Source: JAWXBR01 sp034440235
Lineage (GTDB): Bacteria > Bacteroidota > Ignavibacteria > Kapaibacteriales > Kapaibacteriaceae
Length of the DNA: 64,000 nt
Assembly (NCBI GenBank): GCA_034440235.1
Contig: JAWXBR010000005.1
Location: 84,557-148,556 of the forward strand
Direction of reading: 5' to 3'
Made by a program: the position numbers and the translations under genes. How positions within the stretch are numbered: position 1 is the stretch's first letter; each line of letters begins with the position of its first letter. A model generated the notes under the pieces. The model was given only the letters and a program-made list of their open reading frames with translations, did no database searches and was not told where the DNA came from. This document shows positions 52,156 to 61,628 of this stretch, in pieces.

Positions 52156-53721
52156 TTACACCGACGCGATGTACGCCGAGAGGCTGTCGTCGGCTGCGAG
52201 GCCGAGCTTCTTGCGGATGCGCTGACGATATTTTTCGATGCTGCGAGGTTCGGCCGATAAAACGCGCGCAATGTCTTTCGACGAGAGGTCGATGCGGATG
52301 AGAGCGCACACCTTGCGTTCTGTGGGTGTGAGGTTTTTGTGTTTTGTAGCGAGGCGCTGCAAGGCGTCGCCATGCACGCGTGTGAGTTGCTCTTCGATGC
52401 CCGACCAACGATCGTCGCCTTCTGTAAGGCGATCGATTTTTAAAACTGCCTTGCGTAGTTCGGCGGCGATACTATCGGGCGCTTCTTTGCTTAAGGTGTT
52501 GAGTGTTGCACGTACAACGCGTAGCTCTGCGTTCTTCTCTCCGATTGCAAGCGACGTGGCAGTTAGGTGCGCCGATTGTTTTACGAGGTCTTCTGCGAGT
52601 GCTTCTGCGCGCGCACGTTGTTCCTGGCTTTCGCGTTGCGTGGCTTCGACGGCAAAACGGACTTCCATCATGCGCAGTTTCTGCGCAGCCCCTTCACTGA
52701 CAACTTCTTGGTCGAGGGCGTAGAATGCTCTGAATTCTGCGAGTGCCTCGGTAACACGTCCCTGTTTTTCGAGGGTCGACGCAAGCTCGCGTCGTATCTG
52801 CGATTCGAGGAGCTTGATGCCACACCGTTGCACAATAACCAGCGCTTCGCGAAAGAGTGCTTCCGATTGTTCTATGCTGCATTCTTTGAACCACTGCTCG
52901 GCATACACTTCTGCGGTGTTTCGCAGTGCAACAGCTTCCATGACGGCAAGGTCGTGCTCGCGCGCAATAGAACGACAAAGCTCAAATTGTTTAATAGCCT
53001 TTTGGTAATGGGTCTGTTTATGGGTCTGGTCGGCGAGGTTTAGATGGTCGACTCCAATACTTTCCTCTATCTGTACCAACGCACGTGGCTCGTAGTCGTG
53101 AACGGTTGAGAGAAGCGCACGTGCACTATCGTATTGAGCAAGTGCTTCTTTGTAGCGTTTGAGTTTGCTGTACGTCATGCCAATGGCTCGTATGGCGAGG
53201 GCCTGACGTTGCACATCACCTGCGTCGCGCATGAGATGCACCGCATGCTCGAACCACGTGAGAGCTTCGTCGAACCGACGTGTGTTGAAATACACCATGC
53301 CAATGTTGCCAGTGGTGGTGCCAAGAACACGAGTGTCGTGAAGGTCGGTGGCCAGGGCGTGGGCTTGGACGAGAATGTCGAGGGCTACATCGAGGACGCC
53401 GCGTATTAAGAGGATACGTCCGAACTCGTGCTGCACCATCATGCGCAGTACACGGTCATCGCCATTTACGGCATCGGTGTACACCGATCGCAACATTTCA
53501 AGTGCGTCTTCGTTGGCGTCGCGCCTGTCAAGCAGAACGGCAAGTTTGTATGAGGCGCGTACACGTTCTGTGCGCCACCACGAGCGGTCTCGATGCACGT
53601 TTTCTATATGATGATTCGTTAGTGCTAGTGCTTTACGGAGCATTTGCTCGGCCTTGGCTTCGTCCTGTTCGTCGGACGCTGCCTGTTGCAAAGCCTCTAA
53701 CTGCTCAACGTCGGTTGCCAT
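52156..53721 (-). CDS. TPR protein with LuxR-type HTH (orphan regulator)
   Basis: A 521-residue cytoplasmic protein. Residues about 15-360 are tetratricopeptide units (for example LGTTTGNIGMVYFNTRRFDE, ALAIRAIGMTYSKLKRYKEA, LRNTAEVYAEQWFKE). A coiled coil rich in Glu, Arg and Ala follows (about 370-430). The C terminus is a LuxR/GerE-like helix-turn-helix: LTPTERKVCALIRIDLSSKD, IARVLSAEPRSIEKYRQR and IRKKLGL. No kinase, receiver or membrane segment is present, so it is a one-component regulator or needs a partner. It sits upstream of the RHS gene on the same strand (128 bases apart) and may control it. Confidence 0.82.
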   Translation of the reverse strand: MATDVEQLEALQQAASDEQDEAKAEQMLRKALALTNHHIENVHRDRSWWRTERVRASYKLAVLLDRRDANEDALEMLRSVYTDAVNGDDRVLRMMVQHEFGRILLIRGVLDVALDILVQAHALATDLHDTRVLGTTTGNIGMVYFNTRRFDEALTWFEHAVHLMRDAGDVQRQALAIRAIGMTYSKLKRYKEALAQYDSARALLSTVHDYEPRALVQIEESIGVDHLNLADQTHKQTHYQKAIKQFELCRSIAREHDLAVMEAVALRNTAEVYAEQWFKECSIEQSEALFREALVIVQRCGIKLLESQIRRELASTLEKQGRVTEALAEFRAFYALDQEVVSEGAAQKLRMMEVRFAVEATQRESQEQRARAEALAEDLVKQSAHLTATSLAIGEKNAELRVVRATLNTLSKEAPDSIAAELRKAVLKIDRLTEGDDRWSGIEEQLTRVHGDALQRLATKHKNLTPTERKVCALIRIDLSSKDIARVLSAEPRSIEKYRQRIRKKLGLAADDSLSAYIASV

Positions 53722-53761
53722 GGTGTTAATTTACTGTCTATCTCTATACTACGGACCTCGA

Positions 53762-55576
53762 ATGCGTATTATCTATCTGGCCCTAACACTAGTTGTTTAC
53801 ACTGCGTTGTCTGCTTCTGCACAGCAAGGCCGCTATGACGTCTACATCGACTTACTAAACGTGCAGAACGACCAGATTCAGGTTGCTATTACACCACCGC
53901 GCGTTACCGCTGCCGAGGCGGTATTTGTCTTCCCCGCAACAGTGCCAGGTACCTACGAAGACCAGATGTGGTATCGGTTTGTGCGCGACTTTAAGGCCTT
54001 GGATGCAGACGGACAGGTCTTACCTATGCACCGCACGCCCGACTCGCAGTTTGTAATCGAACAGGCACCACGTCTTCGTCGTGTTACCTATTCGCTAGAA
54101 GATTCCTTCGATGATCGCAACCGCGAGATAGAGATCTTTCCTCCTGCTGGTACGTGTTTCCAGCGCGACTCGGTGTTTGTGCTCAACCACGCAGGAATCG
54201 TTGGCTTTATCGAAGGGTATCAGAAACTCCCATTTAAGATCAGCGTCAACAAACCCTATCACCTCTTTGGTGCCTCGGCAACTTCAATTACGCAGGTGTC
54301 AGGCGTGCTCGACACGTACGAAGTTGCTTCATACGATGCACTCATCGATAATCCTGTTCTGTATTCTGTGCCCGACACAGCAACATTTAACGTTAACGGT
54401 GTGAACGTTCTTGTTTCGTTGGCACATCCTGGTACCGACAAATATGCGCAGGCGTATGCCGTGAATCTAAAAAAAGTTACTATGGCAATTGCGAAAATGC
54501 TCCCACGCATGCCGGTTACGAATTATGCGTTTTTGTTTTACATGTGGGATGGCGACACGAACAAGGTCATGCGTACACAATCGATGTTTGGCGCACTCGA
54601 GCACAATCGGAGTTCCTTCTATTTCTGGGGTAATAGTCCCGACCCTAGTGGTATCGACCAGATTGCAGTGCATGAGTTTCTGCACATTCTTGTGCCACTG
54701 AATGTGCATAGCGAAGAAATAGAGACGTTTAAATTTCGCGCACCTGACATGTCGCGTCATCTGTGGCTGTATGAAGGTGTAACAGAATACTTCTCGTACC
54801 TAGCATTGGTCCGCGATTCGATTATATCTGAAGACGAGTTTCGCACTACCATGCAACAGAAACTTCAGGTGCTCGACCAACTGCCTCCGAGATTCAGTCA
54901 AACAGAATTTTCCAAGAATGTATTGCAACCCGAATACGCCAAGCACTACCACTCGGTATACACCTACGGTTGTGCCAATGCGCTACTGCTCGACATAAGA
55001 ATTCGCAAGGCGACACAAGGAAAGACGGGCTTGCTAGATGTGGTGTATCAACTCATGGACAAATTTGGTCCGAGTAAACCATTCGTCGACAAAGAGCTGT
55101 TCGACACACTCGAGACAATACTTCCAGAGAGTGCCATGGATTATCTAAACGACTATGTCGATGACACAGATCGCATTCCAGTCGAAGCTGAACTCTCGAA
55201 CATCGGTTGGAAGTACGTCGAATTGGATAGCGTGAACAGCTTTACGTACGATTTTCGTCTTGCGCGCACAGGTCTTGTAAAAGAAACAGTTGCCGATGCC
55301 CCACTGCCTGCGATGAAAGGCGATGAACTTTTGAAAATCAACGGACGAATTCTTGCAGAGGTCAAACAGACTGACTGGTATGCGCTGTTCGATCCAAAGG
55401 GACCAAATCCAATCGAAGTAACGGTGATGCGCGACGGCAAGGAAGTAGTTATTACAGGAACTGCTAGGCCTACGAAGAAGGCTTTGCGTCACGCCATAAA
55501 CGTTGCAGTCCCTGCCGACCCCGCAGCCACAAGCCTTCGCAACAGCGTCCTCTACGGTAAGACCTCATCACTATGA
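53762..55576 (+). CDS. M61-type metallopeptidase with PDZ-like C terminus
   Basis: A 604-residue exported protease. The ATG at 53762 opens MRIIYLALTLVVYTALSASA, cleaved near QQG. After a beta-rich domain, the zinc site VHEFLHIL (H304, E305, H308) and third ligand E338 in WLYEGVTEYFSYLAL match the gluzincin M61 family (glycyl aminopeptidase type), though NVHSEE replaces the usual WNVKRI. A PDZ-like part (about 530-590, MKGDELLKINGRILAE) would bind peptide ends. Likely a periplasmic or surface peptidase. It is divergent from the TPR regulator and lacks a clear sorting domain. Confidence 0.85.
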   Translation: MRIIYLALTLVVYTALSASAQQGRYDVYIDLLNVQNDQIQVAITPPRVTAAEAVFVFPATVPGTYEDQMWYRFVRDFKALDADGQVLPMHRTPDSQFVIEQAPRLRRVTYSLEDSFDDRNREIEIFPPAGTCFQRDSVFVLNHAGIVGFIEGYQKLPFKISVNKPYHLFGASATSITQVSGVLDTYEVASYDALIDNPVLYSVPDTATFNVNGVNVLVSLAHPGTDKYAQAYAVNLKKVTMAIAKMLPRMPVTNYAFLFYMWDGDTNKVMRTQSMFGALEHNRSSFYFWGNSPDPSGIDQIAVHEFLHILVPLNVHSEEIETFKFRAPDMSRHLWLYEGVTEYFSYLALVRDSIISEDEFRTTMQQKLQVLDQLPPRFSQTEFSKNVLQPEYAKHYHSVYTYGCANALLLDIRIRKATQGKTGLLDVVYQLMDKFGPSKPFVDKELFDTLETILPESAMDYLNDYVDDTDRIPVEAELSNIGWKYVELDSVNSFTYDFRLARTGLVKETVADAPLPAMKGDELLKINGRILAEVKQTDWYALFDPKGPNPIEVTVMRDGKEVVITGTARPTKKALRHAINVAVPADPAATSLRNSVLYGKTSSL

Positions 55577-55583
55577 GATAGCA

Positions 55584-55659
55584 TTCTACAGTAGAGAGCG
55601 TTTTACAGTAGAGAGCGTTTTACAGTAGAGAGCGTTTTACAGTAGAGAGCGTTTTACAG
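55584..55659. repeat. 17-bp tandem array
   Basis: Four units TTTTACAGTAGAGAGCG (first with TTC at its start) at 55584-55600, 55601-55617, 55618-55634 and 55635-55651, plus a partial TTTTACAG to 55659. It fills the gap between the convergent M61 and patatin genes. No hairpin terminator is visible. Confidence 0.93.
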
Positions 55660-55671
55660 AATGTTTGGGTC

Positions 55672-58362
55672 TCATCGCTTTAGTATCAGCGCTTCGATCA
55701 TCACACGTCCCTGTTGCCCGACGTGTTCTCCGAGCGCACGGTATGCTTCGAACTGCTCGGTGTCGAAAAACTGATCGCCAGTACTCTGATGCGGAAAGAT
55801 CGGGAACCGCCGGTCGTAATTCTCGACATGCACCGGCAAGTCCATGTCAGACGGAATATTGTCTGCATCGGCAGCAATGGCCTGTACCATGCTGCGAGCT
55901 GTTGGGTCGGCTCCCGGCACAACGTTCTTCAGCCACATAAAGTCGGTCTGCACATGGTCGCGTAGTCGTTCGAAGAAACGGACGTTGCTCACAGAACATT
56001 TGCAGTAAATTAGTTTAGCGTCTGGACGATCGTGATACTTAATGGTACCAACGGCAACGCTCGCTGTTGTTCGCTGAGTACTTCGAATGGTGTCGGGCAC
56101 CGGGTGAAGCGCAGAAAGATCGATGTCTATATCGATGTTCTCTTCGACGTTGGCAAAACGAATGGCGTTGTTAAGCGAAGCAAACTCAAAATTCGGGTCT
56201 TGCTCGCCATCGATGACAACAATGACAGAACAACGCCTCTGTAACAGAGGCAGTAGACCAAGGTTATCGCCTGTATGACCTCCGTCACTCACATTTATAA
56301 ATCTCGATGACGCATTGGCGCGCCCTAGTATCTCGCGCAGTAACACAATTGGCCAGAATGGATGGCTGCGCCCCTTGAACGCACCCTTTCGTTCAACACC
56401 AAAGTGCAGAGGGTTTTCCATCCACTGTCCAAGACGCATGTTCAGCAGTACGGCAAAGAACCGCTGACCAAAAAATGAAAACTGTCCCGCAAGACCAGAG
56501 AACGCCGCTCCAGAAATTGCCATGGCGCGTCCGAGTGTTATGTCTTCGGGCGTTTCTATGTACCCCGTCGGAGTACTACCCACAAAGTATTTCGAAAACA
56601 GAAAGTGCTCAGACTTTTTGTCCTTGCGAAGCAGACCCTTAGCACCAGACATATTAATGGCAGTGGTGATGAGGTGGTAAGGGGCAGTGCCGACGGCACC
56701 CATACGCGACCCAATGTCGCGTAATGCAAGGTCGCTATCGTCACGCAGTGTGTGCTGCACTTCACCCTTTGCACCAGGTATGCCGTTGTCGGTTGTGGTG
56801 CATGTTGTGAGATACGTCTCAGCAAGTCTATCTCGGTAAAACGCAAAGGGAGCAGCCTCGTTCGAATCGACAACAAAACCCAGAATTGCTATGATTGTCC
56901 CTAGAATTCCCATGGTACACAGCACAGGCAGCCACGGCGGCGTCATCCCTGCAAACCAGCCATTGTACGCCACGGCCATGAGTACACGCGTACCAGGTGC
57001 AAACGTGAACGCAAGTAACATCATCACCATAGAACCTAACATCATGCGCGGATTGCGTTGGATAAAACGTCCGACCTTACCAATAATGTTGTCCGACATA
57101 ATGCTAAGACGCATGCCTGTTGCGCCAATCAACAACGCTGCAATCGATAGAGAAAGCGATGTAAACGGAAGTCGACTAATAGAAAACAGTATTATAACAA
57201 AGGTTGGAAACAGTAGTCCAAAAAGAATGGACGTAAGGCAGTACCCACGAAGCGTTGAAAAGAAGGAGCGCTGACCACGTTTGTGTTCGCCTTCTGGACC
57301 GTGCATGACCTTTAGACTTACAACTAGAACCGGCACACATAATCCTAAAGCGAAACACAGTGGAACCCACAATCCCGTGTGTCGCGGTAGTGTGGCCCCG
57401 CTCATCTCGGTAATTACACCACTCGACAATGTCCCAAGTACAAACAGCGTAAACACCGAGTACATGAACCGCTTTCCCATACGGTGTATGTCGTAAGCGC
57501 GCCTATCGTTCTTACGTCCGATAAAGCAGAAGACGGCACCGACTAGAATTCCAAGAAATGCTGCCCAACAGAACGCTCGTTGCACTGGCACATTCGTCAC
57601 GAAGACACCCCACGGCGAATGCGCTTCAAATGTTGTACCGACTGTATCCCAAACTTCGCGCAGGTCACTTATAGACAACACCGAGGCCGAAAAATTCGTG
57701 GCATTAAAGCCTACACTCTCAAACACATTACGAAGGCTAAGGTCTTCGCCAACCGGATCGGCAATAACCATCACAGTTACAAGGTGGATAGAGGCAATGA
57801 GGAAGAGATAGATAAGAACGAAGAGAACGACATTGTAAAGAATTCCACCAACGGCAGTACCGAAGAGTCGTTGCACACTCGGACGCAGCACACCTTGCTC
57901 TGTAGACAGGTAGTTGCCATTGCTGCGCAGATGGTGCATCTGGTGCTTAACGGTAATCTTCTCGGGGTTGTTGAAGTCTGCGACGTTCAACGATGTAAAC
58001 GGGAACCCACTGTCATCGACATCTGCACCCGCCTTCGCTTTATCCTGATCGCCGCGTATTGTAAGCAGCGATGTAATCGCCGAGCCGATGTATCCCCCAC
58101 CCGATACCGTGCTCATGTAATCGAACCGTCTAAACAGTCCTTTCGATAGACGCTTCGATTTACTCGCAAGAGATTGCAGTACACCAAGGGCAAATGTCGC
58201 AGAGCGAATGCCGCCCCCTGAAATCGCTAAGCCCCAGGTGTCGTTTTCACCCGATGTTGAAGACAGCTCATCGTTTGTGTAAGCTGCGTTTGCTCTGCGT
58301 TGCTTTAGGTAGGTCTGTTCCTTTGCAATCACATCGCTCTGAGTTTTTCGTGAAGTGTCCAC
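55672..58362 (-). CDS. membrane-embedded patatin-like phospholipase
   Basis: An 896-residue protein whose GTG start at 58362 follows GGAG by seven bases. The patatin parts are split: ISGGGIRSATFALGVL (oxyanion hole, 48-63) and FDYMSTVSGGGYIGS with the nucleophile Ser87 (V-S-G-G in place of the usual G-x-S-x-G) near the N terminus, and the catalytic Asp in FINVSDGGHTGDNLGLLPLL near residue 700. Between them lie about ten hydrophobic helices (170-550). This places an acyl hydrolase domain at an inner-membrane anchor. Lipolytic action on membrane phospholipids is inferred from the motifs. Confidence 0.85.
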   Translation of the reverse strand: MDTSRKTQSDVIAKEQTYLKQRRANAAYTNDELSSTSGENDTWGLAISGGGIRSATFALGVLQSLASKSKRLSKGLFRRFDYMSTVSGGGYIGSAITSLLTIRGDQDKAKAGADVDDSGFPFTSLNVADFNNPEKITVKHQMHHLRSNGNYLSTEQGVLRPSVQRLFGTAVGGILYNVVLFVLIYLFLIASIHLVTVMVIADPVGEDLSLRNVFESVGFNATNFSASVLSISDLREVWDTVGTTFEAHSPWGVFVTNVPVQRAFCWAAFLGILVGAVFCFIGRKNDRRAYDIHRMGKRFMYSVFTLFVLGTLSSGVITEMSGATLPRHTGLWVPLCFALGLCVPVLVVSLKVMHGPEGEHKRGQRSFFSTLRGYCLTSILFGLLFPTFVIILFSISRLPFTSLSLSIAALLIGATGMRLSIMSDNIIGKVGRFIQRNPRMMLGSMVMMLLAFTFAPGTRVLMAVAYNGWFAGMTPPWLPVLCTMGILGTIIAILGFVVDSNEAAPFAFYRDRLAETYLTTCTTTDNGIPGAKGEVQHTLRDDSDLALRDIGSRMGAVGTAPYHLITTAINMSGAKGLLRKDKKSEHFLFSKYFVGSTPTGYIETPEDITLGRAMAISGAAFSGLAGQFSFFGQRFFAVLLNMRLGQWMENPLHFGVERKGAFKGRSHPFWPIVLLREILGRANASSRFINVSDGGHTGDNLGLLPLLQRRCSVIVVIDGEQDPNFEFASLNNAIRFANVEENIDIDIDLSALHPVPDTIRSTQRTTASVAVGTIKYHDRPDAKLIYCKCSVSNVRFFERLRDHVQTDFMWLKNVVPGADPTARSMVQAIAADADNIPSDMDLPVHVENYDRRFPIFPHQSTGDQFFDTEQFEAYRALGEHVGQQGRVMIEALILKR

Positions 58363-58398
58363 GTGACTACTCCGTATTGAGGTTCGGCTAATATAGAA

Positions 58399-59028
58399 CT
58401 ATCGTTCCGCCCACTCATACATTCGTCGAATTATTTCGTCTTCTTCGAGTTGTGCCGCGTCATACATTCCTGCTGCACGACGTTGCCGTAAAGCCTCAAA
58501 CAACGCAACAGCACATGCCACACTAATATTCAACGACTGTACCATTCCCATTTGCGGTATAAGGAAATTCGCATCGGCAAATGAAAGCGCCTCTTCGCTA
58601 ATGCCCGCGTGTTCGTTGCCAAACACCAATGCACAAGGTTGCGTAAGGTCGAGGTCGTACAACGACACCGCGTCGGAGCTCATATGTGTTGTGTAGATCT
58701 TAAAGCCCCTTGCCTTGAGCCCCCTACAACATTCACCGACGTCGGTGTGGGTGTGCAGGTCGACCCATTTTCTCGCACTGGCAGAGCTTTGTTTGCCTAA
58801 TTCCGGAAAAACTTCTCCACCGTGATACACGGCGTGCGCCTCTAAAACCCCCGCCGAGTCGCAGGATCGGATGACGGCACTAACGTTATGCTTGTCGTGG
58901 ACATTCTCGAAAACCACCGTGAGCGTAGGCTGGCGGCGGCTCAGCACGGTTCTGATGCGTTCTAAACGCTCCGGTGTGATGGGTAAGGGTCCGTCTAAGG
59001 GGCTGCCGGTCGCCGGGTTTTGGTCCAT
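58399..59028 (-). CDS. SpoU-family tRNA/rRNA methyltransferase (TrmH-like)
   Basis: A 209-residue knot-fold 2'-O-methyltransferase. TVVFENVHDKHNVSAVIRSC (motif 1), CALVFGNEHAGISEEAL (motif 2) and IPQMGMVQSLNISVACAVAL (motif 3) are all present, and the length suits TrmH (Gm18 of tRNA). The ATG at 59028 is chosen because a promoter -7 element ends four bases upstream; the alternative ATG at 59058 would give ten extra residues. Starts 36 bases before the patatin gene's neighbour region, on the same strand but downstream of nothing else. Confidence 0.88.
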   Translation of the reverse strand: MDQNPATGSPLDGPLPITPERLERIRTVLSRRQPTLTVVFENVHDKHNVSAVIRSCDSAGVLEAHAVYHGGEVFPELGKQSSASARKWVDLHTHTDVGECCRGLKARGFKIYTTHMSSDAVSLYDLDLTQPCALVFGNEHAGISEEALSFADANFLIPQMGMVQSLNISVACAVALFEALRQRRAAGMYDAAQLEEDEIIRRMYEWAER

Positions 59029-59032
59029 CGGA

Positions 59033-59040
59033 CAAAAATA
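59033..59040 (-). promoter_or_regulatory. -7 element in front of trmH-like gene
   Basis: TATTTTTG on the minus strand ends only four bases before the ATG at 59028, so the transcript would be nearly leaderless. A TTTG stands 15 bases up, closer than the usual 19-20. Confidence 0.35.
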
Positions 59041-59105
59041 CAGGCCCAGACCTGACAAACCCGCCCAATGTTACCATTTCGTATGTTACGGGTTGGCATT
59101 CTTAT

Positions 59106-61520
59106 ATGAAACTGTTTCTGCGACCTATCCCGGCCCTTGCCGCACTCTTTGTTGTGTCCCGCCTGGGTCTTTGTGCCCAGGTGTCGATGCCTATTGATGG
59201 GTTTGAGTCCGTGGGTCTTGCCTTCTCGATACTCGAACATCCTACGTCCGGCGCCCTATACCTACCTAGTGTATTGCACGGTACGCTGGAGTCGGTAGAT
59301 AACGGACGCACCTGGAAGGCAGTAGACTCGTCAGCAACCTTTGCATCGTATAAACAGAGCAACACGTTAGTGTGGGAAAACGACACCACGATGTATGCGC
59401 GTGTCGTAGACGGATATGGCTATGTGTCACAAATCGTGTCGGCGGATTTAGGGCGTACATGGAAGAAACGCGCTACTGCCCGCCTTGGCATCCAAAGTTT
59501 GTCGATTCTTGCTGATGGTACAGTCATCGATGAATATCGCTTCGATGTGAGCACCAACTTTGGTCGCACGTGGAAGCGTGTTGAAGCTGCGTACGACTCT
59601 GCAGCGTTTCATTATCCGGCAATTCTAGTTGCGCCGCATGTCGCCGCAGTATGGGATACGCGCGGAAATTGGTACGAGGTCGATTGCATTAATGATACCG
59701 CCATTCGACATCGCATGAAAGACAGAACAGTATTTGGGTACCACTTGTTTGCCGACGGATCCTATATCGCCATTGCATCCGATTCATGGCGTTGGTATTC
59801 CAAGAACGATTCGCTTGTGCGCAAGCAAGTCGATACAGTAATCAACGGCAATGAAATAGCACTCGCTGGGAGCAAGCTTGTAACAACAGGTGAGCGCTGG
59901 ATTATCGTTACGCGAAACGCATGGGTGTTCGATGCAACACAATCTGACATCACGCTCATAGGTCAGCCTTCGTCGGGCGTTGCTCGTACCCTTGTAAGTG
60001 CTGTTGTGCGAGACAAGCGCATCGTCATCACAAGCAACATTGGTACAGGTGCCGGAGCCGACGTCGAACTTGCCGACTACAATCCAGAAACAAAAACATT
60101 CCGCATTGGTGTTCGAGCACGCAAGGACATGATTGGCGATGCAATGTTTCTCTCTACGATTACGCGCTCTGGCACGCCGATTATTCTCACGAACTCAGCT
60201 AACATTATTCGGTATGATACACAGACGGGCGATTGGACCAATTCCCCGGTTACTCCTCTTACTATTGCTCCAGTAAATCTAGCCGTAGTTGGTGCCATTC
60301 CAACAACAGGCACACCCGGCTATGCACTCGTTACGTCAACTATGCAGCCGTATCGTTTGTCCGCACCTGGTGAATTTGTCTTCGATACAACTCCCCTTCC
60401 TGCAGGGTCGTTTGCATTACGCAGCGTAGGACATATACTCCGCACATCGTGTCACCGCATCATTGCAACGCCAACATTTCTTTGGCTCAATGGTTATGAT
60501 TTTACCGGCACGTCGCGTTCGACAGGTGCTGACACGCTGTTGTGTCGCGATTGTCAAGCCTACCTCGAATCGTCAGCCGGTCTCATATTCAGCGGCACGA
60601 AACGGGTCTTGCGAAGAAATCCGAAGAGTGTTGCGTGGGACACGCTAACAATCGATACATCTTTATCAATCGAGAAGACGGGGTACGTCTCTGACCTCGT
60701 AGAATCGACAGTACACAACACGATCGTTGTTGGACGTCGCGGCTACGACGCATACGACGATGGCCTTGTCAAGAACAGTGTGGTCGGCGGTTTGTCATGG
60801 ACAAATGACCTCGGAGATAACTGGTATTTCTCGGAGAGCGACGTTCCTCTCTCCTATATTCATAGCCTGACAAGGGTTGGTAACATTGTTTATGCAATCG
60901 GAAGCAATGCTGCGTACTCACCAACCGACCTCGGACCCGATAAAGATGTCGGTGCAATGATTGTAGACACCGTTGCTATTCTTCGCTCTATCGACGGCGG
61001 GTACACATTCAAAGCAGTACATGTGATACATGAACGCCGTGCACTGCACATGCAGGATCTTCGGGTTATTGCTCACAATGGCCTTCTCTATGCGTGTCTG
61101 CAAAATCAGCGTATTTATGTCAGCACCAATGGTATGCGCTGGGACGAGGACATCGACCAGCCACTGCCACAGGGAAGTATTTTATCACTAACACCAATTG
61201 GCGATTCGGTGATGATTCTTGCCACGACAAAGGGCGCTTTCATCCTCGATCGCAACACCAACGTCGGTGTTGAGTCCCCTGCATGGCAGCCCCTTACCGC
61301 ATTACGCTATAACACATTCGATAACAGTATTTCTATTCTCCAAAACTTGGGGAACGGCACGTTAGTCGTGGCCGATCTACACGGACGTATCGTCGATACA
61401 CACGAGGTAAACGCTTTCACCTCGCACATCCCTCTGCTCGACCTTCCGACAGGCATATACGGCGCCACCTTTATGACAGACGCAGGCAGCTACCGCCTGC
61501 TGTTGCATCGTACTCGATAA
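59106..61520 (+). CDS. secreted BNR/propeller-like protein with degenerate C-terminal sorting domain
   Basis: An 804-residue exported protein: MKLFLRPIPALAALFVVSRL ends in a cleavable LCAQ. Asp-box-like units recur (SVDNGRTWKAVDS, SADLGRTWKKRA, STNFGRTWKRVE, RSIDGGYTFKAVH, STNGMRWDEDI) and suggest a beta propeller. Four short Cys-containing turns (CHRI, CRDCQAY) are present. The end, NSISILQNLGNGTLVVADLH to LPTGIYGATF and LLLHRTR, keeps the strand pattern of a sorting domain but has lost the opening NP motif and the usual basic end. No substrate known. No good Shine-Dalgarno. Confidence 0.78.
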   Translation: MKLFLRPIPALAALFVVSRLGLCAQVSMPIDGFESVGLAFSILEHPTSGALYLPSVLHGTLESVDNGRTWKAVDSSATFASYKQSNTLVWENDTTMYARVVDGYGYVSQIVSADLGRTWKKRATARLGIQSLSILADGTVIDEYRFDVSTNFGRTWKRVEAAYDSAAFHYPAILVAPHVAAVWDTRGNWYEVDCINDTAIRHRMKDRTVFGYHLFADGSYIAIASDSWRWYSKNDSLVRKQVDTVINGNEIALAGSKLVTTGERWIIVTRNAWVFDATQSDITLIGQPSSGVARTLVSAVVRDKRIVITSNIGTGAGADVELADYNPETKTFRIGVRARKDMIGDAMFLSTITRSGTPIILTNSANIIRYDTQTGDWTNSPVTPLTIAPVNLAVVGAIPTTGTPGYALVTSTMQPYRLSAPGEFVFDTTPLPAGSFALRSVGHILRTSCHRIIATPTFLWLNGYDFTGTSRSTGADTLLCRDCQAYLESSAGLIFSGTKRVLRRNPKSVAWDTLTIDTSLSIEKTGYVSDLVESTVHNTIVVGRRGYDAYDDGLVKNSVVGGLSWTNDLGDNWYFSESDVPLSYIHSLTRVGNIVYAIGSNAAYSPTDLGPDKDVGAMIVDTVAILRSIDGGYTFKAVHVIHERRALHMQDLRVIAHNGLLYACLQNQRIYVSTNGMRWDEDIDQPLPQGSILSLTPIGDSVMILATTKGAFILDRNTNVGVESPAWQPLTALRYNTFDNSISILQNLGNGTLVVADLHGRIVDTHEVNAFTSHIPLLDLPTGIYGATFMTDAGSYRLLLHRTR

Positions 61521-61628
61521 CGACAACAGTGTTGATCGATTCGTAGCACAATTTCGCCGAAAATGAAACGGATTGCCTGAAATGCTGTTACTGTAAGGTT
61601 AAGGGTCCGAAAACCGCAGGAGGAGTAC

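Noticed and set aside
58363..58398. Possible promoter between the trmH-like and patatin genes
   Set aside because: The gap is only 36 bases and has no TAnnTTTG match. The patatin gene is probably read with the gene upstream.
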